A DNA stretch of 64,000 nt, from assembly GCA_036417435.1 (NCBI GenBank), contig CM070904.1, positions 58,055,908 to 58,119,907 on the forward strand, written 5' to 3'. Position 1 is the first letter of the stretch; each line of letters begins with the position of its first letter. The position numbers were made by a program, and so were the translations under genes. The notes under the pieces are model-generated. The model worked only from the letters and a program-made list of their open reading frames with translations, searched no databases and was not told the origin of the DNA. Of the stretch, positions 22,500 through 34,791 are shown piece after piece. Source of the DNA: Inia geoffrensis (Eukaryota > Chordata > Mammalia > Artiodactyla > Iniidae).

Positions 22500-25400
22500 A
22501 TGGGAATAGGAACATGCATATCGATAATTACCTTAAATGTAAATGGACTAAATGCTCCCACCAAAAGACACAGATTGGCTGAATGGATACAAAAACAAGA
22601 CCCATATATATGCTGTCTACAAGAGACCCACTTCAGACCTAGAGACACATACAGACTGAAAGTAAGGGGATGGAAAAAGATATTCCATGCAAATGGCAGT
22701 CAAAAGAAAGCTGGAGTAGCAATTCTCATATCAGACAAAATAGACTTTAAAATAAAGACCATTACAAGAGACAAAGAGGGACACTACATAATGATTAAGG
22801 GATCGATCCAAGAAGAAGATATAACAATTGTAAATATTTATGCACCTAACACAGGAGCACCTCAATACATAAGGCAAAAACTAACAGCCATAAAAGGGGA
22901 AATCGACAGTAATACACTCATAGTAGGGGACTTCAACACCCCACTTTCACCAATGGACAGATCATCCAAAATGAAAATAAATAAGGAAACACAAGCTTTA
23001 AATGATACACTAAGCAAGATGGACTTAATTGATATCTATAGGACACTCCATCCAAAAACAACAGAATACACATTTTTCTCAAGTGCTCATGGAACATTCT
23101 CCAGGATAGATCATATCTTGGGTCACAAATCAAGCCTTGGTAAATTTAAGAAAATTGAAATTGTATCAAGTATCTTTTCCGACCACAACGCCATGAGACT
23201 AGATATCAATTACAGGAAAAGATCTGTAAAAAATACAAACACATGGAGGCTAAACAATACATTACTCAATAATGAAGTGATCATTGAAGAAATCAAAGAG
23301 GAAATTAAAAAATACCTAGAAACAAATGACAATGGAGACACAACGACCCAAAACCTATGGGATGCTGCAAAAGCAGTTCTAAGAGGGAAGTTTATAGCAA
23401 TACAAGCCCACCTTAAGAAGCAGGAAACATCTCGAATAAACAACCTAACCTTACACCTAAAGCAATTAGAGAAAGAAGAACAAAAAACCCCCAAATCTAG
23501 TAGAAGGAAAGAAATTATAAAAATCAGATCAGAAATAAACGAAAAAGAAATGAAGGAAACAATAGCAAAGATCAATAAAACTAAAAGTTGGTTCTTTGAG
23601 AAGATAAACAAAATAGATAAACCTTTAGCCAGACTCATCAAGAAAAAAAGGGAGAAGACTCAAATCAATAGAATTAGAAATGAAAAAGGAGAAGTAACAA
23701 CTGACACTGCAGAAATAAAAATGATCATGAGAGATTACTACAAGCAACTCTATGCCAATAAAATGAACAATCTGGAAGAAATGGACAAATTCTTAGAAAT
23801 GCACAAACTACCAAGACTGAATCAGGAAGAAATAGAAAATATGAACAGACCAATCACAAACACTGAAATTGAAACTGTGATTAAAAATCTTCCAACAAAC
23901 AAAAGCCCAGGACCAGATGGCTTCACAGCCGAATTCTATCAAGCATTTAGAGAAGAGCTAACACCTATCCTTCTCAAACTCTTCCAAAACATAGCAGAGG
24001 GAGGAACACTCCCCAATTCCTTCTACGAGGCCACCATCACCTTGATACCAAAACCAGACAAGGATGTCACAAAGAAAGAAAACTACAGGCCAATATCACT
24101 GATGAACATAGATGCAAAAATCCTCAACAAAATACTAGCAAACAGAATCCAACAGCACATCAAAAGGATCATACACCATGACCAAGTGGGGTTTATTCCA
24201 GGAATGCAAGGATTCTTCAATATACGCAAATCTATCAATGTGATAAACCATATTAACAAATTGAAGGAGAAAAACCATATGATCATCTCAATAGATGCAG
24301 AGAAAGCTTTTGACAAAATTCAACACCCATTTATGATAAAAACCCTACAGAAAGTAGGCATAGAGGGACCTTTCCTCAACATAATAAAGGCCATATATGA
24401 CAAACCCACAGCCAACATCATCCTCAATGGTGAAAAACTGAAAGGATTTCCACTAAGATCAGGAACAAGACAAGGTTGCCCACTCTCACCACTCTTATTC
24501 AACATAGTTTTGGAAGTTTTAGCCACAGCAATCAGAGAAGAAAAGGAAATAAAAGGAATCCAAATCGGAAAAGAAGAAGTAAAGCTGTCACTGTTTGCAG
24601 ATGACATGATACTATACATAGAGAATCCTAAAGATGCTACCAGAAAATTACTAGAGATAATCAATGAATTTGGTAAAGTAGCAGGATACAAAATTAATGC
24701 ACAAAAATCTCTGGCATTCCTATATACTACTGATGAAAAATCTGAAAGTGAAATCAAGAAAACACTGCCATTTACCATTGCAACAAAAAGAATAAAATAC
24801 CTAGGAATAAACCTACCTAGGGAGACAAAAGACCTGTATGCAGAAAATTATAAGACACTGATGAAAGAAATTAAAGACGATACAAATAGATGGAGGGATA
24901 TACCATGTTCTTGGATTGGAAGAATCAACATTGTGAAAATGACTCTACTACCCAAAGCAATCTATAGATTCAATGCAATCCCTATCAAACTGCCACTGGC
25001 ATTTTTCACAGAACTAGAACAAAAAATTTCACAATTTGTATGGAAACACAAAAGACCCCGAATAGCTAAAGCAATCTTGAGAGCGAAAAACGGAGCTGGA
25101 GGAATCAGGCTCCCTGACTTCAGACTATACTACAAAGCTACAGTAATCAAGACAGTATGGTACTGGCACAAAAACAGAATGATAGATCAATGGAACAGAA
25201 TAGAAAGCCCAGAGATAAACCCACGCACATATGGACACCTTATCTTTGATAATGGTGGCAGGAATATACAGTGGAGAAAGGACAGCCTCTTGAATAAGTG
25301 GTGCTGGGAAAACTGGACAGCTACATGTAGAAGTATGAGCTTAGATCACTCCCTAACACCATACACAAAAATAAGCTCAAAATGGATTAAAGACCTAAAT

Positions 25401-26318
25401 GTAAGGCCAGAAACTATCAAACTTTTAGAGGAAAACATAGGCAGAACACTCTATGACATAAATCACAGCAAGATCCTTTTTGACCCACCTCCTAGAGCAA
25501 TGGAAATAAAAACAAAAATAAACAAATGGGACCTAATGAAACTTCAAAGCTTTTGCACAGCAAAGGAAACCATAAACAAGACCAAAAGACAACCCTCAGA
25601 ATGGGAGAAAATATTTGCAAATGAAGCAACTGACAAAGGATTAATCTCCAAAATTTACAAGCAGCTTATGCAGCTCAATAACAGAAAAACAAACAACCCA
25701 ATCCAAAAATGGGCAGAAGACCTAAATAGACATTTCTCCAAAGAAGATATGCAGACTGCCAACAAACACATGAAAGAATGCTCAACATCATTAATCATTA
25801 GAGAAATGCAAATCAAAACTACAATGAGATATCATCTCACACCAGTTAGAATGGCCATCATCAAAAAATCGAGAAACAATAAATGCTGGAGAGGGTGTGG
25901 ACAAAAGGGAACCCTCTTGCACTGCTGGTGGGAATGTGAATTGGTTCAGCCACTATGGAGAACAGTTTGGAGGTTCCTTAAAAAACTAAAAATAGAACTA
26001 CCATATGACCCAGCAATCCCACTACTGGGCATATACCCTGAGAAAACCAAAATTGAAAAAGAGGCGTGTACCAAAATGTTCATCGCAGCTCTATTTACAA
26101 TAGCCCGGAGATGGAAACAACCTAAGTGCCCATCGTCAGATGAATGGATAAAGAAGATGTGGCACATATACACAATGGAATATTACTCAGCGTTAAAAAG
26201 AAACGAAATTGAGCTATTTGTAATGAGGTGGATAGACCTCGAGTCTGTCATACAGAGTGAAGTAAGTCAGAAAGACAAAGACAAATACCGTATGCTAACA
26301 CATATATATGGAATTTAA
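22500..26318 (+). CDS. LINE-1 ORF2 protein (endonuclease-reverse transcriptase), intact
   Basis: 1272 residues, against 1275 in human L1. Start ATG lies 58 bases after the ORF1 stop, the usual L1 arrangement with unconventional re-initiation. The N-terminal APE-type endonuclease (about 1-238) has N13, E42 (QETHF), D144 and N146 (GDFNTP), D204 (SRIDH) and D228-H229 (SDH), one less than human numbering. A PIP-box-like IKMIMRDYY sits at 406-414. The reverse transcriptase (about 500-770) has [14 protein letters not shown], the [12 protein letters not shown] motif and the active-site FADD at 699-702. The cysteine-rich end is C1129, C1133, H1141, C1142 and C1146 (CWRGC...HCWWEC). All recognisable catalytic residues are present and no stop or frameshift interrupts it. 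It nicks T-rich DNA and primes cDNA synthesis on the L1 RNA; in trans it can also mobilise CHR SINEs. Antisense frames beneath it are shadows. Confidence 0.97.
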   Translation: MGIGTCISIITLNVNGLNAPTKRHRLAEWIQKQDPYICCLQETHFRPRDTYRLKVRGWKKIFHANGSQKKAGVAILISDKIDFKIKTITRDKEGHYIMIKGSIQEEDITIVNIYAPNTGAPQYIRQKLTAIKGEIDSNTLIVGDFNTPLSPMDRSSKMKINKETQALNDTLSKMDLIDIYRTLHPKTTEYTFFSSAHGTFSRIDHILGHKSSLGKFKKIEIVSSIFSDHNAMRLDINYRKRSVKNTNTWRLNNTLLNNEVIIEEIKEEIKKYLETNDNGDTTTQNLWDAAKAVLRGKFIAIQAHLKKQETSRINNLTLHLKQLEKEEQKTPKSSRRKEIIKIRSEINEKEMKETIAKINKTKSWFFEKINKIDKPLARLIKKKREKTQINRIRNEKGEVTTDTAEIKMIMRDYYKQLYANKMNNLEEMDKFLEMHKLPRLNQEEIENMNRPITNTEIETVIKNLPTNKSPGPDGFTAEFYQAFREELTPILLKLFQNIAEGGTLPNSFYEATITLIPKPDKDVTKKENYRPISLMNIDAKILNKILANRIQQHIKRIIHHDQVGFIPGMQGFFNIRKSINVINHINKLKEKNHMIISIDAEKAFDKIQHPFMIKTLQKVGIEGPFLNIIKAIYDKPTANIILNGEKLKGFPLRSGTRQGCPLSPLLFNIVLEVLATAIREEKEIKGIQIGKEEVKLSLFADDMILYIENPKDATRKLLEIINEFGKVAGYKINAQKSLAFLYTTDEKSESEIKKTLPFTIATKRIKYLGINLPRETKDLYAENYKTLMKEIKDDTNRWRDIPCSWIGRINIVKMTLLPKAIYRFNAIPIKLPLAFFTELEQKISQFVWKHKRPRIAKAILRAKNGAGGIRLPDFRLYYKATVIKTVWYWHKNRMIDQWNRIESPEINPRTYGHLIFDNGGRNIQWRKDSLLNKWCWENWTATCRSMSLDHSLTPYTKISSKWIKDLNVRPETIKLLEENIGRTLYDINHSKILFDPPPRAMEIKTKINKWDLMKLQSFCTAKETINKTKRQPSEWEKIFANEATDKGLISKIYKQLMQLNNRKTNNPIQKWAEDLNRHFSKEDMQTANKHMKECSTSLIIREMQIKTTMRYHLTPVRMAIIKKSRNNKCWRGCGQKGTLLHCWWECELVQPLWRTVWRFLKKLKIELPYDPAIPLLGIYPEKTKIEKEACTKMFIAALFTIARRWKQPKCPSSDEWIKKMWHIYTMEYYSALKRNEIELFVMRWIDLESVIQSEVSQKDKDKYRMLTHIYGI

Positions 26319-26680
26319 GAAAAAAAAAAAAATGTTATGAAGAACCTAGGGGTAAGACAGGAATAAAGACACAGACCTACTGGAGAACGGACTTGAGGAT
26401 ATGGGGAGGGGGAGGGGTGAGCTATGGGAGGGCGAGGGAGGGGCATGTACATATATATACTAACAAACGTAAGGTAAATAGCTAATGGGAAGCAGCCGCT
26501 TGGCACAGGGATATCAGCTCGGTGCTTTGTGACTGCCTGGAGGGGTGGGATAGGGAGAGAAGGAAGGAGGGAGACGCAAGAGGGAAGAAATATGTGAACG
26601 TCTGTATATATATAACTGATTCACTTTGTTATAAAGTAGAAACTGACACACTATTGTAGAGCAATTTTAACCCAATAAAG

Positions 26681-26710
<30 letters not shown>
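26319..26710 (+). promoter_or_regulatory. L1 copy 1 3' UTR: G-rich tracts, poly(A) signal and tail
   Basis: Two G-rich polypurine tracts (about 26402-26445 and 26539-26572) with several runs of three to five G could form quadruplexes, a recurring L1 3' UTR trait. AATAAA is at 26674-26679, followed within about 7 bases by a tail of some 25 A. Confidence 0.85.
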
Positions 26711-26715
<5 letters not shown>

Positions 26716-26725
26716 AAAGAAATTG

Positions 26726-27945
26726 TCCAAGAGAATGGACAGAAAGTAAAAGATATAGGAAATATTAAGAACAGGAGTATTTATTGAGTTCTTTTCACCT
26801 CAGTAAAGAAATTGAAGATTGAACATAAACAATTACATCAGCATTTACTCTCCTAAACTTGCAAGAATGGAAAAAAATAACTGTGAGACCAATACTCCAA
26901 ACCCAGGTAAATCTATCATAAAAAAGAACAAAAACAACAAAATCCTAGATTAATTAGAGTCTCTCTGCACCTGTGAAGACCAAGGAGAAATCCATGTAAA
27001 TCTTTAACATAGATTCAAATAGTTCTTCTACCTATATCAAAATATTTCTTCTACTCTTGTGCCACCAGTTTTTTTGCTTCTTCCCTATCTTAACCTAACA
27101 CCGCCTGAACCTGAGATAATGTGTCCATTGTTATATAGTATGTGCTTCTATGACCTAGAAACTTATGGCTAAACTGTTTAAATAAGTGCTTGTTATTTCA
27201 TTTCTTCTGGATTAAATGGAAATCTCTGGTAATGAGGACTGAATTTTCCCTAGCCTTAATTTGAGGCGGAAGACACAAGAATTTTTTATATTTTTATTCT
27301 CACTCTCTGCTCTACTTTTATTTCAGAGTAACCTTGGTTTATGTACCTTAGGCTAAAGTTGGCAATGTCCTTAGCTCTGGAAAGAAAGTTTCTAGATCAG
27401 AAGGAAGCAATAGAGTCACACTGGTGGGAAGATTGTTGACCAGCCACATAAACTGAAAAGTTGTACTTTTTCTCTGCCTTGGTCCCATTTCTAATCCTTA
27501 TACAAAGTCTTTTATGCAAGTTTAGTTGTTTCTAGGGACTATCTTTCAGCCAGGCTCAAAAATGCCAGTGGTTTTCTTCGTTTTGAGTCTTAATATGTAT
27601 TTAACTCAAATGCTTGTAGAATTCATGGGAGGGTCTTATTGCCCCAACATGTGTATGAGATAATTGTCATCTTCATTAATCCTCTTTACCCTCCTGGGTC
27701 ATTAAAGTAGAGCATTCTTGGTATTCAGGCTATTAGTGCCAAAGCCTCACCTAAAACCTGCTGTACATTTCAATCAACCATGGGTTATCGTGATACCATC
27801 ACATTCAAGGGTTACTACCACTTGGCTTTTATATATCTGGGAGGTAGGCAAAAATGGTAGAAATTCAGGGGAGATAGAAGGAGAATTAGAAGCAAAAGAA
27901 AAAAGTCCTTAAAAACAAAGTCACATGATATATCCTCTTCTTGTT
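26726..27945. other. Unique DNA between L1 copies, no gene seen
   Basis: Mixed to AT-rich composition with no repeat I can name. The 64-codon frame at 27718-27912 has no family features. Confidence 0.5.
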
Positions 27946-27949
27946 TTTT

Positions 27950-28142
27950 TAAATATATGTCTATGTATGCACATATATATAAAGGAGTATAATATGACAT
28001 AGTTAGAATTATGCGTACTGACTTGGAGGATTATGTTACCTTAAGTGAAATTAGAAAGTTGCAGATTGATGGGTGTAGTATGATTATATCAGTAAAAATA
28101 AGCACAAGGTATATTTGTATAAAAACATGTGTTGAAAAATAC
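27950..28142 (+). repeat. Old L1/HAL1-type 3' UTR, left part
   Basis: 'agaaagttgcagattgatgg' and 'gtgtagtatgattatatcag' resemble the L1ME/HAL1-type 3' UTR ('gcaagttgcagaacagtatg', 'tagtatgatcccatttatgt'). It continues beyond the SINE at 28370. Confidence 0.5.
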
Positions 28143-28367
28143 GTGAGACATTTTTTTTGGCAGTACACGGGCCTTTCACTGTTGTGGTCCCTCCCATTGC
28201 GGAGCACAGGCTCCGGACGCGCAGGCTCAGCAGCCATGGGTCACGGGCCCAGCCGCTCCACGGCATGTGGGATCTTCCCAGACCGGGGCACGAACCCGTG
28301 TCCCCTGCATCGGCAGGTGGACTCTCAACCACTGCGCCACCAGGGAAGCTCTATGTGAGACATTTTT
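28143..28367 (-). mobile_element. CHR-2 type SINE, short cetacean form, with target duplication
   Basis: Reverse-oriented body about 28156-28351: 'gcagtacacgggcctttcac', 'aggctccggacgcgcaggct', 'ctctcaaccactgcgccacc'. Flanked by 'gtgagacattttt' at 28143-28155 and 28355-28367. The four small frames crossing it (up to 115 codons) are SINE translations plus flank. Confidence 0.93.
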
Positions 28368-28535
28368 GATGTTGGTTACTCTGTGGTGAGACTGGAGAAG
28401 CACAGGGGAGCTCAGAGAACATGTTTAGCTTTGTCTTTATACACCTTAGCCCTGTATTATTTCATTTATTATACAATAAGTAGGTATAATTCTGCATTAT
28501 GGATAAATCCAATAAAGAAAAAGTTAAATATAAAT
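28368..28535 (+). repeat. Old L1/HAL1-type 3' UTR, right part
   Basis: 'gttggttactctgtggtgag' and 'gtctttatacaccttagccc' continue the 3' UTR pattern ('gtggttacctctggggagtg', 'actttatacacttctgtatt') interrupted by the SINE. Confidence 0.45.
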
Positions 28536-29504
28536 ATATAGGATATAATTTTGGAAGAAAGTATACCAAAATTGTAGATTGGTTTTATTACCCTGGATAA
28601 ATTTTTTGGTAAATGGTTTGTTTCTCTCTAAAATTTGAAGAATGTTTAAAATAAAATGACTTCAAAAATTTTAAAATAAAAAACAGTAATGGCAAATTAA
28701 TCAGTTGTGAATGTTGATCATAATTCCTGATGTATTTTAAGCATTCATGCTATCTAAATATAAATAAAATATTTCATTTCTCACTGAAAGATTAGCAGCA
28801 TCTTCTGGGCTAAAAACCTAAGCAGAAGTGGCTCAGACACACACTTCATTGTGGGATTTGGATGGACCTTTGCAATAATTTTTAAAGGTATAGTCTTATT
28901 CTGTAGTCTGTTTTGTGAGCTCTGTTGAAAACAACTGCCCCTGTAGCCACCGGAGAGAAGCAGAGTTCAGGTAATCTCATCCTTTGCTCTGCCCCAAAGT
29001 GCTTAACCCTCTCTCCCTTCTGTGCACACATGCCAATCAGCACAAGATACTTTTCATTACTTCCTGAAAAGCACGGCATCAGAATCTTTGGATTTTTAGA
29101 TAACCCTGAGATCATCATAAAGGGACTTGGAGGCATCGGCAAATCCCTCTCACAGAAACACTAATTGGACGGAGACGCTGGGCTTTTAAACTTAAGCTCT
29201 GTGTGTATTTAAGGTTGACCAAGATTAAAGTGGAAAGAGAATAGGAAGAAAGTAATTTGCTTCCATTCACTCACCTCTAGTGCTCCACGAGAAAAATTCT
29301 CTAAAGATAAGCTTCCGTAGTTCTGGAGGCCTTCTTGGTTTTCCTCTCTGTTTTAGCGTTTTGTGATAATAATGCAGAGAAAGAAAAAAAAAATATCTCA
29401 GATATCCTACTGGGTCCTCTAAGAAAACAGAAAGGTGAAAATTAACGAGAATGTTAATATACACACATGCAAACACAGAAACACACAACAAACACACTGA
29501 ACAC
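28536..29504. other. Unassigned DNA, no gene confirmed
   Basis: Bases 28870-29230 are less AT-rich and lack repeats I can name; an open frame of 79 codons (28925-29164 plus) is there but has no family motif, and an 86-codon frame on the other strand overlaps it, so neither is supported. A CA-rich stretch lies at 29455-29505. Confidence 0.4.
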
Positions 29505-29640
29505 GGATGGAAGGAAGGAAGAAAGGGAGGAAGGAAGGAAAGAGGGAGGGAAGGAAAGAAGGAAAGAAAGGAAGAAGGGAAGAATGAAAAAAGAGAAAGA
29601 GAGAGAGGACAAGGAAAAAAGAGAGAGAAATCAGTCTCTT
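29505..29640. repeat. Purine-rich (GGAA/GAAG/GA)n tract
   Basis: About 135 bases almost entirely A and G on the plus strand. Two overlapping frames rich in R, K, E and G are translations of this tract. Confidence 0.9.
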
Positions 29641-30526
29641 AAAGGAAGAGTAGAAAAGGAGGAAAAAATATAATCAGCAAAGTAAATTTTGTACTTGTCT
29701 CAAATAACTATGTTCTCTATAGTCTGTATTTATTGGCTGAAGCAATGCACCAGATTGACAGTGCTGGCTGAAGTAGTTAGCGTATTTCTTTGAATAATAC
29801 ACAGGTGAAAGGAAATAAGTGAAAAGAGGAGAATTCAGACCTGAGATTATATAGAAAAGCACAAGAAAAAGTTCCTTGATGACTTTAACATTGGAAAACA
29901 TGAAAAGTGCCATGCTCTCATGTAGTAGGCACTCAAAACACTCTAGCTGCCTACCTCCTTATTAGGCAGTAAGTCTGCCTCACACATCTCCTACAGAGTT
30001 GTTTCTGGGTTATTTGCTCCCTAAAATCTTCGAAGAGCCAACAGGCCATCTGAATGATGTTTTCCTGTATTATTACCACTAAACGTAAAATGGGGAACAA
30101 ACCCCAAATAGAGTAATAACAACAGAATTGAAAAAAACACATTTTTTTCAAATACATATTCCTTATATAATTACTAGGTTCAATATCATTATATTCAATT
30201 TATGTACTAAATTAATATATTAGTAGCAAGAAAGAGAGTGAGAGAGAGAGAGAATATGTACACTCACAAATCTTCCAAAGAATTCAAATTACTTCTCCAA
30301 AATAATTTTTAAAAGAAATTGAGTTCTATTACATAAAATCTTTAATTTATATCCAACTATGAAAATTAGAATACTTCCTTTATTTGATTGATTCTGTACT
30401 TTAATGAATTATATTACTATGGATTTTTTTGTCATAATAATTAAAATTCTTCTGTAATATTCTTATCAGGATTATATGCTGACAATTGCTTTACTCAGAA
30501 ATATTCTATGATGCAAATTTTTATTT
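29641..30526. other. Unique AT-rich DNA with a (GA)n repeat
   Basis: A (GA)n microsatellite lies at 30229-30254. Otherwise no repeat or gene that I can name. Confidence 0.5.
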
Positions 30527-30748
30527 TTACCTCTTTATTGGAGTATAATTGCTTTATAAAGGTGTGTTAGTTTCTGCTTTATAACAAAGTGAATCAGTTA
30601 TACATATACATATATTCCCATATCTCTTCCCTCTTGTGTCTCCCTCCCTCCCCCCCCATCCCACCCCTCCAGGCGGTCATAAAGCACCGAGCTGACTTCC
30701 CTGTGCTATGCGGCTGCTTCCCACTAGCTATCTACCTTACGTTTGATA

Positions 30749-30789
<41 letters not shown>

Positions 30790-30913
30790 TGCCTCTCTCT
30801 CACATTGTCACAGCTTACCCTTTCCCCTCCCCATATCCTCAAGTCCATTCTCTAGTAGGTCTGTGTCTTTATTCCTGTCTTACCATTAGGTTCTTCATGA
30901 CATTTTTTTTTTC

Positions 30914-33900
30914 TTAAATTCCATATATATGTGTTAGCATACGGTATTTATCTTTCTCTTTCTGATTTACTTCACTCTATATGACAGACTCTAGGTCTAT
31001 CCACCTCATTACAAATAGCTCAATTTCGTTTCTTTTTATGGCTGAGTAATATTCCATTGTATATATGTGCCACATCTTCTTTATCCATTCATCCGATGGT
31101 GGACACTTAGGTTGTTTCCATCTCTGGGTTACTGTAAATAGAGCTGCAATGAACATTTTTGTACATGACTCTTTTTGAATTATGGTTTTCTCAGGGTATA
31201 TGCCCAAGTAGTGGGATTGTTGGCTCATATGGTAGTTCTATTTGTAGATTTTTAAGGAACCTCCATACTGTTCTCCACAGTGGCTGTATCAATTTACATT
31301 CCCACCAACAGTGCAAGAGTGATCCCTTTTGTCCACACCCTCTCCAGCATTTACTGTTTCTAGATTTTTTGATGATGGCCATTCTGACTGGTGTGAGATG
31401 ATATCTCATTGTAGTTTTGATTTACATTTCTCTAATGACTAATGATGTTGAACATTCTTTCATGTGTTTGTTGGCAGTCTGTATATCTTCTTTGGAGAAA
31501 TGTCTATTTAGGTCTTCTGCCCATTTTTGGATTGGGTTGTTTGTTTTTTTGTTATTGAGCTGCATGTGCTGCTTATAAATTTTGGAGATTAATCCTTTGT
31601 CAGTTGCTTCATTTGCAAATATTTTCTCCCATTCTGAGGGTTGTCTTTTGGTCTTGTTTTTGGTTTCCTTTGCTGTGCAAAAGCTTTGGAGTTTCATTAG
31701 GTCCCATTTGTTTATTTTTGTTTTTATTTCCATTTCTCTAGGAGGTAGGTCAAAAAGGATCTTGCTGTGATTTATGTCATAGAGTGTTCTAAGTTTTCCT
31801 AAGTTTTGCTCTAAGAGTTTGATAGTTTCTGGCCTTACATTTAGGTCTTTAATCCATTTTGAGCTTATTTTTGTGTATGGTGTTAGGGAGTGATTTAATC
31901 TCATACTTTTACATGTACCTGTCCAGTTTTCCCAGCACCACTTATTCAAGAGGCTGTCCTTTCTCCACTGTACATTCCTGCCTCCTTTATCAAAGATAAG
32001 GTGACCACATGTGTGTGGGTTTATCTCTGGGCTTTCTATCCTGTTCCATTGATCCATCTTTCTGTTTTTGTGCCAATACCATACTCTCTTGATTACTGTA
32101 GCTTTGTAGTATAGTCTGAAGTCAGGGAGCCTGATTCCTCCAGCTCCATTTTTCGTTCTCAAGATTGCTTTGGCTATTCGGGGTCTTTTGTGTTTCCATA
32201 CAAATTGTCAATTTTTTTGTTCTAGTTCTGTGAAAAATGCCACTGGTAGTTTGATAGGGATTGCACTGAATCTGTAGATTGCTTTGGGCAGTACAGTCAT
32301 TGTCACAATGTTGATTCTTCCAATCCAAGAACATGGTATATCTCTCCATCTATTTGTATCATCTTTAATTTCTTTCATCAGTGTCTTATAATTTTCGGCA
32401 TACAGGTCTTTTGTCTTCTTAGGTAGGTTTATTCCTAGATATTTTATTCTTTTTGTTGCAATGGTAAATGGGAGTGATTTCTTCATTTCACTTTCAGATT
32501 TTTCATCATTAGTGTATAGGAATGCCAGAGATTTCTGTGCATTAATTTTGTATCCTGCTACTTTAGCAAATTCATTGATTAGCTCTAGTAGTTTTCTGGT
32601 AGTATCTTTACGATTCTCTATGTATAGTATCACGTCATCTGCAAAGAGTGACAGATTTACTTCTTTTCCAATTTGGATTCCTTTTATTTCCTTTTCTTCT
32701 CTGATTGTTGTGGCTAAAACGTCCAAATCTATGTTGAATAAGAGTGGTGAGAGTGGGCAACCTTGTCTTGTTCCTGATCTTAGTGGAAATGCTTTCAGTT
32801 TATCACCATTGGGGATGATGTTGGCTGTAGGTTTGTCATATATGGCCTTTATTATGTTGAGAAAAGTTCCCTCTATGCCTACTTTCTGCAGGGTTTTTAT
32901 CATAAATGGGTGTTGAATTTTTATCAAAATCTTTCTCTGCATCTATTGAGATGATCATATGGTTTTTCTCCTTCAATTTGTTAATATGGTGTATCACGTT
33001 GATTGATTTGCATATATTGAAGAATCCTTGCATTCCTGGAATAAACCTCACTTGATCATGGGGTATGATCCATTTAATGTGCTGTTGGATTCTGTTTGCT
33101 AGTATTTTGTTGAGGATTTTTGCATCAATGTTCATCAGTGATATTGGCCTGTAGTTTTCTTCCTTTGTGACATCCTTGTCTGGTTTCGGTATCAGGGTGA
33201 TGGTGGCCTCACAGAATGAGTTTGGGAGTGTTCCTTCCTCTGCTACATTTTGGAAGAGTTTGAGAAGGATAGGTGTTAGCTCTTCTCTAAATGTTTGATA
33301 GAATTCCTCTGTGAAGCCATCTGGTCCTGGGCTTTTGTTTGTTGGAAGATTTTTAATCACAGTTTCAATTTCAGTGTTTGTGATTGGTCTGTTCATATTT
33401 TCTATTGCTTCCTGATTCACTCTTGGCAGGTTGTACATTTCTAAGAATTTGTCCGTTCTTCCAGGTTGTCCATTTTATTGACATAGAGTTGCTTGTAGTA
33501 ATCTCTCATGATCCTTTGTATTTCTGCAGTGTCAGTTGTTACTTCTCCTTTTTCATTTCTAAGTCTATTGAATTGAGTCTTCTCCCTTTTTTTCTTGAAG
33601 AGTCTGGCTAATGGTTTATCAATTTTGGTCATCTTCTCAAAGAACAAGCTTTTAGTTTTATTGATCTTTGCTATCTTTTCCTTCATTTCTTTTTCATTTA
33701 TTTCTGATCTGATTTTTACAATTTCTTTCCTTCTGCTAACTTTGGGGTTTTTTTGTTCTTCTTTCTCTAATTGCTTTAGGTGCAAGGTTAGGTTGTTTAA
33801 TTGAGATGTTTCCTGTTTCTTAAGGTAGGATTGTATTGCTATAAACTTCCCTCTTAGAACTGCTTTTTCTGCATCCCATAGATTTGGGGTCGTCGTGTCT

Positions 33901-34733
33901 CCATTGTCATTTGTTTCTAGGTATTTTTTAATTTCCTCTTTGATTTCTTCAGTGATCACTTCGTTATTAAGTAGTGTATTGTTTAGCCTCCATGTGTTTT
34001 TATTTTTTACAGATCTTTTCCTGTAATTGATATCTAGTCTCATAGAGTTGTGGTCGGAAAAGATACTTGATACAATTTCAAATTTCTTAAATTTACCAAG
34101 GCATGATTTGTACCCAAGATATGATCTATCATGGAGAATGTTCCATGAGCACTTGAGAAAAATGTGTATTCTGTTGTTTTTGGATGGAATGTCCTATAAA
34201 TATCAATTAAGTCCATCTTGTTTAATGTATCATTTAAAGCTTGTGTCTCCTTATTTATTTTCATTTTGGTTGATCTGTCCATTGGTGAAAGTGGGGTGTT
34301 AAGGTCCCCTACTATGAATGTGTTACTGTTGATATCCCCTTTTATGGCTGTTAGTATTTGCTTTATGTATTGAGGTGCTACTATGTTGGGTGTAAATATT
34401 TACAATTGTTACATCTTCTTCTTGGATTGATCCCTTGATCATTATACAGTGTCCTTCTTTGTCTCTTCTAATAGTGTTTATTTTAAAGTCTATTTTGTCT
34501 GATATGAGAATTGCTACTCCAGCTTTCTTTTGGTTTCCATTTGCATGAAATATCCTTTTCCATCCCCTTACTTTCAGTCTGTATGTGTCTCTAGGTTTGA
34601 AGTGGGTCTCTTGTCGACAGCAAATATATGGGTCTTGTTTTTGTATCCATTCCGCCAATCTGTGTCTTTTGGTGGGAGCATTTAGTCCATTTACATTTAA
34701 GGTAATTATCAATATGTATGTTCCTATTCCCAT
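30914..34733 (-). pseudogene. L1 copy 2 ORF2, broken
   Basis: The frame starts with '[18 protein letters not shown]' at 34733 and should end at 30914, but is cut into at least eight pieces: 34733-34323, 34282-34040, 34043-33441, 33438-32836, 32942-32208, 32162-31422, 31409-31191 and 31228-30977. Endonuclease wording (EN residues in the first two pieces), the reverse-transcriptase FADD motif in the 32942-32208 piece and the CWRGC...HCWWEC end in the 31409-31191 piece are all recognisable. The breaks are frameshifts and stops spread along the length, as expected for neutral decay after insertion rather than a single rearrangement. It cannot make a working protein. Confidence 0.95.
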
Positions 34734-34791
34734 TTTCTTAATTGTTTTGGGTTTGTTTTTGTAGGTCTTTTCCTTCTCTTGTGTTTCTTGC

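Larger units (their letters stand above)
20091..26725 (+). mobile_element. Full-length LINE-1 (copy 1) with both ORFs open
   Basis: A complete L1: 5' UTR 20106-21535, ORF1 21536-22441, 58-bp intergenic gap, ORF2 22500-26318, 3' UTR 26319-26685, poly(A) about 26686-26710. It is bounded by the direct repeat 'aagaaaaagaaattg' at 20091-20105 and 26711-26725; because the tail is A-rich the left edge of the 3' duplicate is slightly ambiguous. Full length, long pure tail, perfect duplication and open frames together indicate a recent insertion. It is the only one of the three long L1s in the window that is not visibly broken. Whether it is active depends on point substitutions that cannot be judged by eye. 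Confidence 0.95.

Noticed and set aside
28925..29164. 79-codon plus frame in non-repeat DNA, possible exon
   Set aside because: No recognisable domain, no convincing splice-site context judged, and an equally long opposite frame. Left as unassigned; a protein search could revive it.
29451..29673. Charged K/E/R/G-rich frames of 63-68 codons
   Set aside because: Pure translation of a polypurine microsatellite.
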